Of a stretch of 64,000 nt of DNA, positions 60,395 to 64,000 are shown piece after piece (position 1 is the stretch's first letter; the number at the start of each line of letters is the position of its first letter). The notes below the pieces were generated by a model. It was not told where the DNA came from, made no database searches, and saw only the letters and a list, made by a program, of their open reading frames with translations. The DNA is taken from NCBI GenBank assembly GCA_032622095.1, contig CP136066.1, positions 115,405,319 through 115,469,318 of the forward strand, in the 5' to 3' direction. The DNA comes from Siphonodentalium dalli (Eukaryota; Mollusca; Scaphopoda; Gadilida; Siphonodentaliidae). Made by a program: the position numbers and the translations under genes.

Positions 60395-61318
60395 AACAAA
60401 AAGTGGCCCGCAGAGACTCCAGACAAGATGGCGTCCATCATGTCGGCCATTTTTTTTTAATGCACCAGGTCTCTTTGATCGCCATTATAGTAAAGATGAT
60501 AGCACATGCGGTCTTGTTTTCAGGTCGATTCGTTATGCTAATATAAAACCCTTACAAATTAGCCAAAATTCCGACACCAGAATCCAATATGGCGGCCAAG
60601 ATGGCCGGGATATTTTTGTCCGATATCACGTTTTCCCAATACCGGTATAATAGGTCAAAGCCGAATCTACGTTAATAAAGCGATGTAATGTTTCGAATCA
60701 ATGAATGTTATTGCTATTATAACAACACCCATGCATATATATGTGCAGGGGATACTTAAGTTAGGATTCCTCTTATACCTAAGTTGAGGAATATTTACCC
60801 AAATCCAAGATGGCGGCCAAAATGGCCACCAGAAATAAAAAATCGCCGAAAATCGCTGATTTTAACATCAGTGAACATTATTGTCATGAAAACTCCACAC
60901 CTGCTTACTATTGTAAGTTGGGAACACTTAGGCGAAGAACTTTCCTTGTACCATATCCAAATAAAAGTCCCCCAAATCCAAAATGGCGCCCACAATGGCG
61001 GACAGATTTTGAAAAATCACCGAAATTCCCTCATATTCACATCATTGGGCATTATTGTCGAGACAACTCCACCCATGCTTACAATTGAGTTGGAAATACT
61101 GAGGTGAAGTAATTACATTACATCTCATGCAAGAAATTGTTTTCCAAATCGAAGATGGCGGCCCAAATGGCGACCGAAATTTGAAAACACAAGTCTACAT
61201 TTCTTTACTTTCTTACGATGGGCGTTATTGTTTCGCGATTTTTATCCACCATTACATGTCGATATGGAATAGTGACATGAAGTATTCATTAGGGTTTGGC
61301 AATTGATACTCAGAGCCA
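60395..61318 (+). repeat. Degenerate tandem array, family F (AAGATGGCGGCCAAAATGG)
   Basis: Four or five units of about 165-200 bp contain CCAAGATGGCGGCCAAAATG, CGCCGAAAATCGCTGATTTT, CATTATTGTC and CTCCACACCTGCTTAC. Open frames of 60-107 codons follow the units on both strands. A cellular exon is unlikely. Confidence 0.7.
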
Positions 61319-61319
61319 A

Positions 61320-64000
61320 GATCGCTGCTAAATTGGCAGCTAGAAATTGAAAAGAAATCGATATTTTCACATATTAATTTCAACTTTTTGTCATAATATC
61401 GGTATGTATGGACGAAACTGTACATAAACCATCTACTAGTTCCACTTAAAGGTATCAAAACGCATAACATAGCTCGTATCCTTCTGGAAAGATGAAAAAC
61501 CACAATTAATATCACGATGTGGCATTTCGAAATCCAGTCTCCACTTAGCGCCGATAATGGCCGTAAGCGTAGTTGCGCCTAATAGTTATATCAGAACAAT
61601 TACCTGATAACAGATTCTGATTTGCCACGTCACATCCATAATTATCTGGACCAGCTTTCATTTCTTTGTCTGAAATCTAGGTCGCTCACACCGACAAAGT
61701 ATTCACCACTCCCTGGGAGTAGGGTCCCTCTAATCATAACGTTTCAAACAATTCATTTTCCGGTGTCTCGCTTACGATTTTAAATATTTGCTAAATATGA
61801 TATATGTGCGTCATCTTGAAGGCATATGGCCGATGAGTATACAAGCTTACAGAAGGTCATCTCTATGTATGTGTCTCATACCCCATAGGATAATGACATG
61901 TACACCTGGCGAACCAGTTAGCAAGTCACTTCTCAATAGATGGTTCGTCAACTCACAAACTCAGCGAACGCATTGGCATATGTGGACAACTTCGACAGTG
62001 TTTCGAAGGTTGCTAGCTGTCTTATTCCCTTGGACAGATGTCTATCTGCTAAGGAGAAGACCCTAGTGTACAGACTACCCACACATCTTGACCATTATCC
62101 GAAGCAAACTGTGTGACGCCCGCAGTTGTCTCATCGAATATCTCCCAGCAGAGAAGAACAATGCTCGCGGTGCTAGTTTGTGGACATACGCCATGATAGT
62201 GGGAATGAAATGGGCCACTGTATACACCACCCCTACACCTGGTGCATGTTTAAGATATCGAATGTCATGCGTGTCGGTTTTATTTGGTGTGGTAAGATTG
62301 TATTTCCACATCCGTTTCGAAGCCTTTCTGATTCAACTACGTACACTTTTGTCTGGATAATACTATGCTAGCCTCGCTCAAAACAGTCGGATGGACTAAA
62401 GGATAATGTCTTTATAGCATGAATGTATGCGTGTTATGTTATCCTCTCTCGGGGTTAGTGTCAGTAGGTGGGCAGTATTATTCAAGAAAATGTCAGGAAC
62501 TGTGGTGCATTTATTTCACTATGTATTTAAAGAACAATTTACAGTCTCGATGGCAATGGCTGTGGACGTTCGGGAACGCGACCTTTATGATCATATAGCT
62601 TTATATATATAACTTTAGAATATAGTAGTTAATGTCTCATGCTGGAAAATGGTCGCAATGGTGATGTTACCAAGAAATCACTTGGTGTACCAACGTTTGT
62701 TAAACTGAATGCAAGAGCTCATCAATGTAACATTCCTCTGGATGTTCTTCGCGTTGAACATTTCACCCTTTTGTTGATGGCATTTGTACTTTCTTGAACC
62801 ATACCACCCCGCGTGAGTATGACATATCAACCAACTATCAAAGGTATCGCCTTTAAGACTACACCCCAGTCTTGGTGGGGCTTATACAGCAGTAGCCAAT
62901 GGCATACTCCTGGTCCAGTTGTTTAAGAACGGCTTCCAAACGGATGGGAACATACAATCTTAGCATACAAGGAAAGCAAAGCCACACATGAGATCCTGTC
63001 TGAATCTAAAACATAACAAAATAAGGGGCGGTGCAGTCATGGTCCAATTTCATTTGCACTATCATGACACATACCCACAAACTAGCACCGTGTGTATTGT
63101 TATCATCTGCTTGGATCTGTTCGGTGAGAGGATTGCTGGACGCCAACAAGCTTGTTCTTATGATCATGTTCAAGGAGTTTGGGTATATTATGCATTATGG
63201 TCTTCTACGCCTTAGCAGAGATACATCCGTCAAATGTCGGGCTTTCAACATTCGAAGCCATATACAGAAGTTGTCCGGGTACGTCAGTGCATTAGATGAG
63301 TATGTGAATTGATGAACCATATATTGAGAAATGGCTGTTTTGGAAGATCACCCGGTGTACACGTTGTTATTCCAATTAGGTCACCAAAGCTGACAATACG
63401 CAGATAGATAGGTCCTTCTGAAAGCTAGTATACGCATCGACCGAATACCTTTATAGTGTATCGCACAAGATGACGCATATACCCCATATGTAGCATCTGA
63501 ATTATACCATAAGCTATACCACGAATGAAGCTCGCTAATAATTCCAAGCTTTCGAAACAAACACGTGAGCTGGACACCGGCATATGTATTGTTTGAAACA
63601 TTCTGATTAGTGGCACCCTTCTACAAAGAAGAGTAGTGAACTGTTGTTGTGAGTGAGATAGATTAATCTGACGAATAGACGGAAACAAGTCTAGATAATG
63701 CTGAATGTGGCAATTCAGAATAAGCTCAGGTACTGTTGTTTTGATTGTTGGAAGTCATAATATGACTATTCGGCGCACCTATATACGGTTACGGCCAGTA
63801 TGAGCCCTTAGTGGAGAATGGATTTTGAAATGCCACATCGTGATTGTGGGTTTTCATCGTTCCAAAAGGCTACGACTTACATTGGAACTAATAGATGGCT
63901 TATATTATGTACCGTTTCGTTTATGCAAATCAATATTATGACAAAAAGTTGAAATTAGTATGTGATAATATCGGCTTCTTTTCAATTTCTGCCCGCCAGT
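61320..64000. repeat. Large imperfect palindrome, continuing past the window end
   Basis: The sequence from about 61320 rightward reads, reverse-complemented, like the sequence from 64000 leftward. GACAAAAAGTTGAAATTA, CGAAATGCCACATCGTGAT, CACAAACTAGCACCG, GAAGTTGTCC and ATACAATCTTA all occur in mirrored order, with the centre near 62650. Identity looks like about 70%. Both arms keep a related frame (left 62311-62075 minus, right 63031-63312 plus) sharing T-I-M and HKLAP followed by an A/S-rich segment. I do not recognise the protein. It could be an inverted-duplicated mobile element or a long hairpin-RNA locus. Confidence 0.7.

Noticed and set aside
60384-61107. Cellular exons in overlapping frames of 60-107 codons
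   Set aside because: The frames follow the ~165-bp repeat units, several start at the same repeat position, and no splice structure fits.

Overview
This is eukaryotic, AT-rich, intron-like DNA that is mostly repeats. It is probably from a lophotrochozoan and most likely a mollusc. Three things point that way. It holds two small spliced exons of an animal phospholipase C-beta. It has many elements built like the bivalve 'pearl'/Helentron-associated repeats: a head, a GTCC/ACGG microsatellite, then core monomers of roughly 120-175 bp. It also has CR1/Jockey-type non-LTR retrotransposon remains, one with a 2A-like motif at its N-terminus, as in aquatic invertebrates. I see no operons, rRNA or CRISPR array, and no intact long ORF. 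The phylum is an inference.

Host gene: exons at 8549-8626 and 22376-22444 (+) encode 26 and 23 consecutive residues of the N-terminal PH-domain region of a PLC-beta of the beta1/2/3 class. They lie in phase 0 between clean AG/GT splice sites. They are separated by a 13.7-kb intron. I found neither the preceding nor the following exon, so most of the rest of the window is probably intron of the same gene.

Layout. 1-8.5 kb: short palindromic MITEs of two families and clusters of a TTAAGC-rich palindromic motif. 8.7-10 kb: a foldback element with tandem-repeat arms. 11.4-12.4 kb: a decayed Ty3/gypsy integrase. 12.4-17 kb: divergent monomer arrays, a CpG-richer stretch and an exactly 174-bp-period array. 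17-22.3 kb: a tRNA-like SINE, a 1.7-kb TIR element, and a minisatellite just before the second exon. 24.8-26.5, 40.6-46.2 and 51.8-52.5 kb: one element family whose right end is a conserved hairpin module. 29.7-30.9 kb: a second foldback element. 33.4-35.9 kb: a 5'-truncated non-LTR retrotransposon inserted into an older repeat. 38-40 kb: a polypyrimidine tract and a tandem array. 49.7-50.6 kb: head-to-head repeats. 52.7-55.6 kb: perfect hairpins and MITEs. 55.9-58.9 kb: a long, frameshifted APE-endonuclease/RT retrotransposon on the minus strand with the 2A-like motif. 59.6-60.1 kb: an RT fragment. 61.3-64 kb: one arm and part of the second arm of a palindrome at least 2.7 kb long.

The best leads for something undescribed are the recurring foldback architectures (long inverted arms made of short tandem repeats, one with a nested insertion in both arms), the shared terminal hairpin module, the 2A-plus-hydrophobic leader of the minus-strand retrotransposon, and the large palindrome at the right edge. 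All alignments were made by eye, so identities are approximate unless described as exact.
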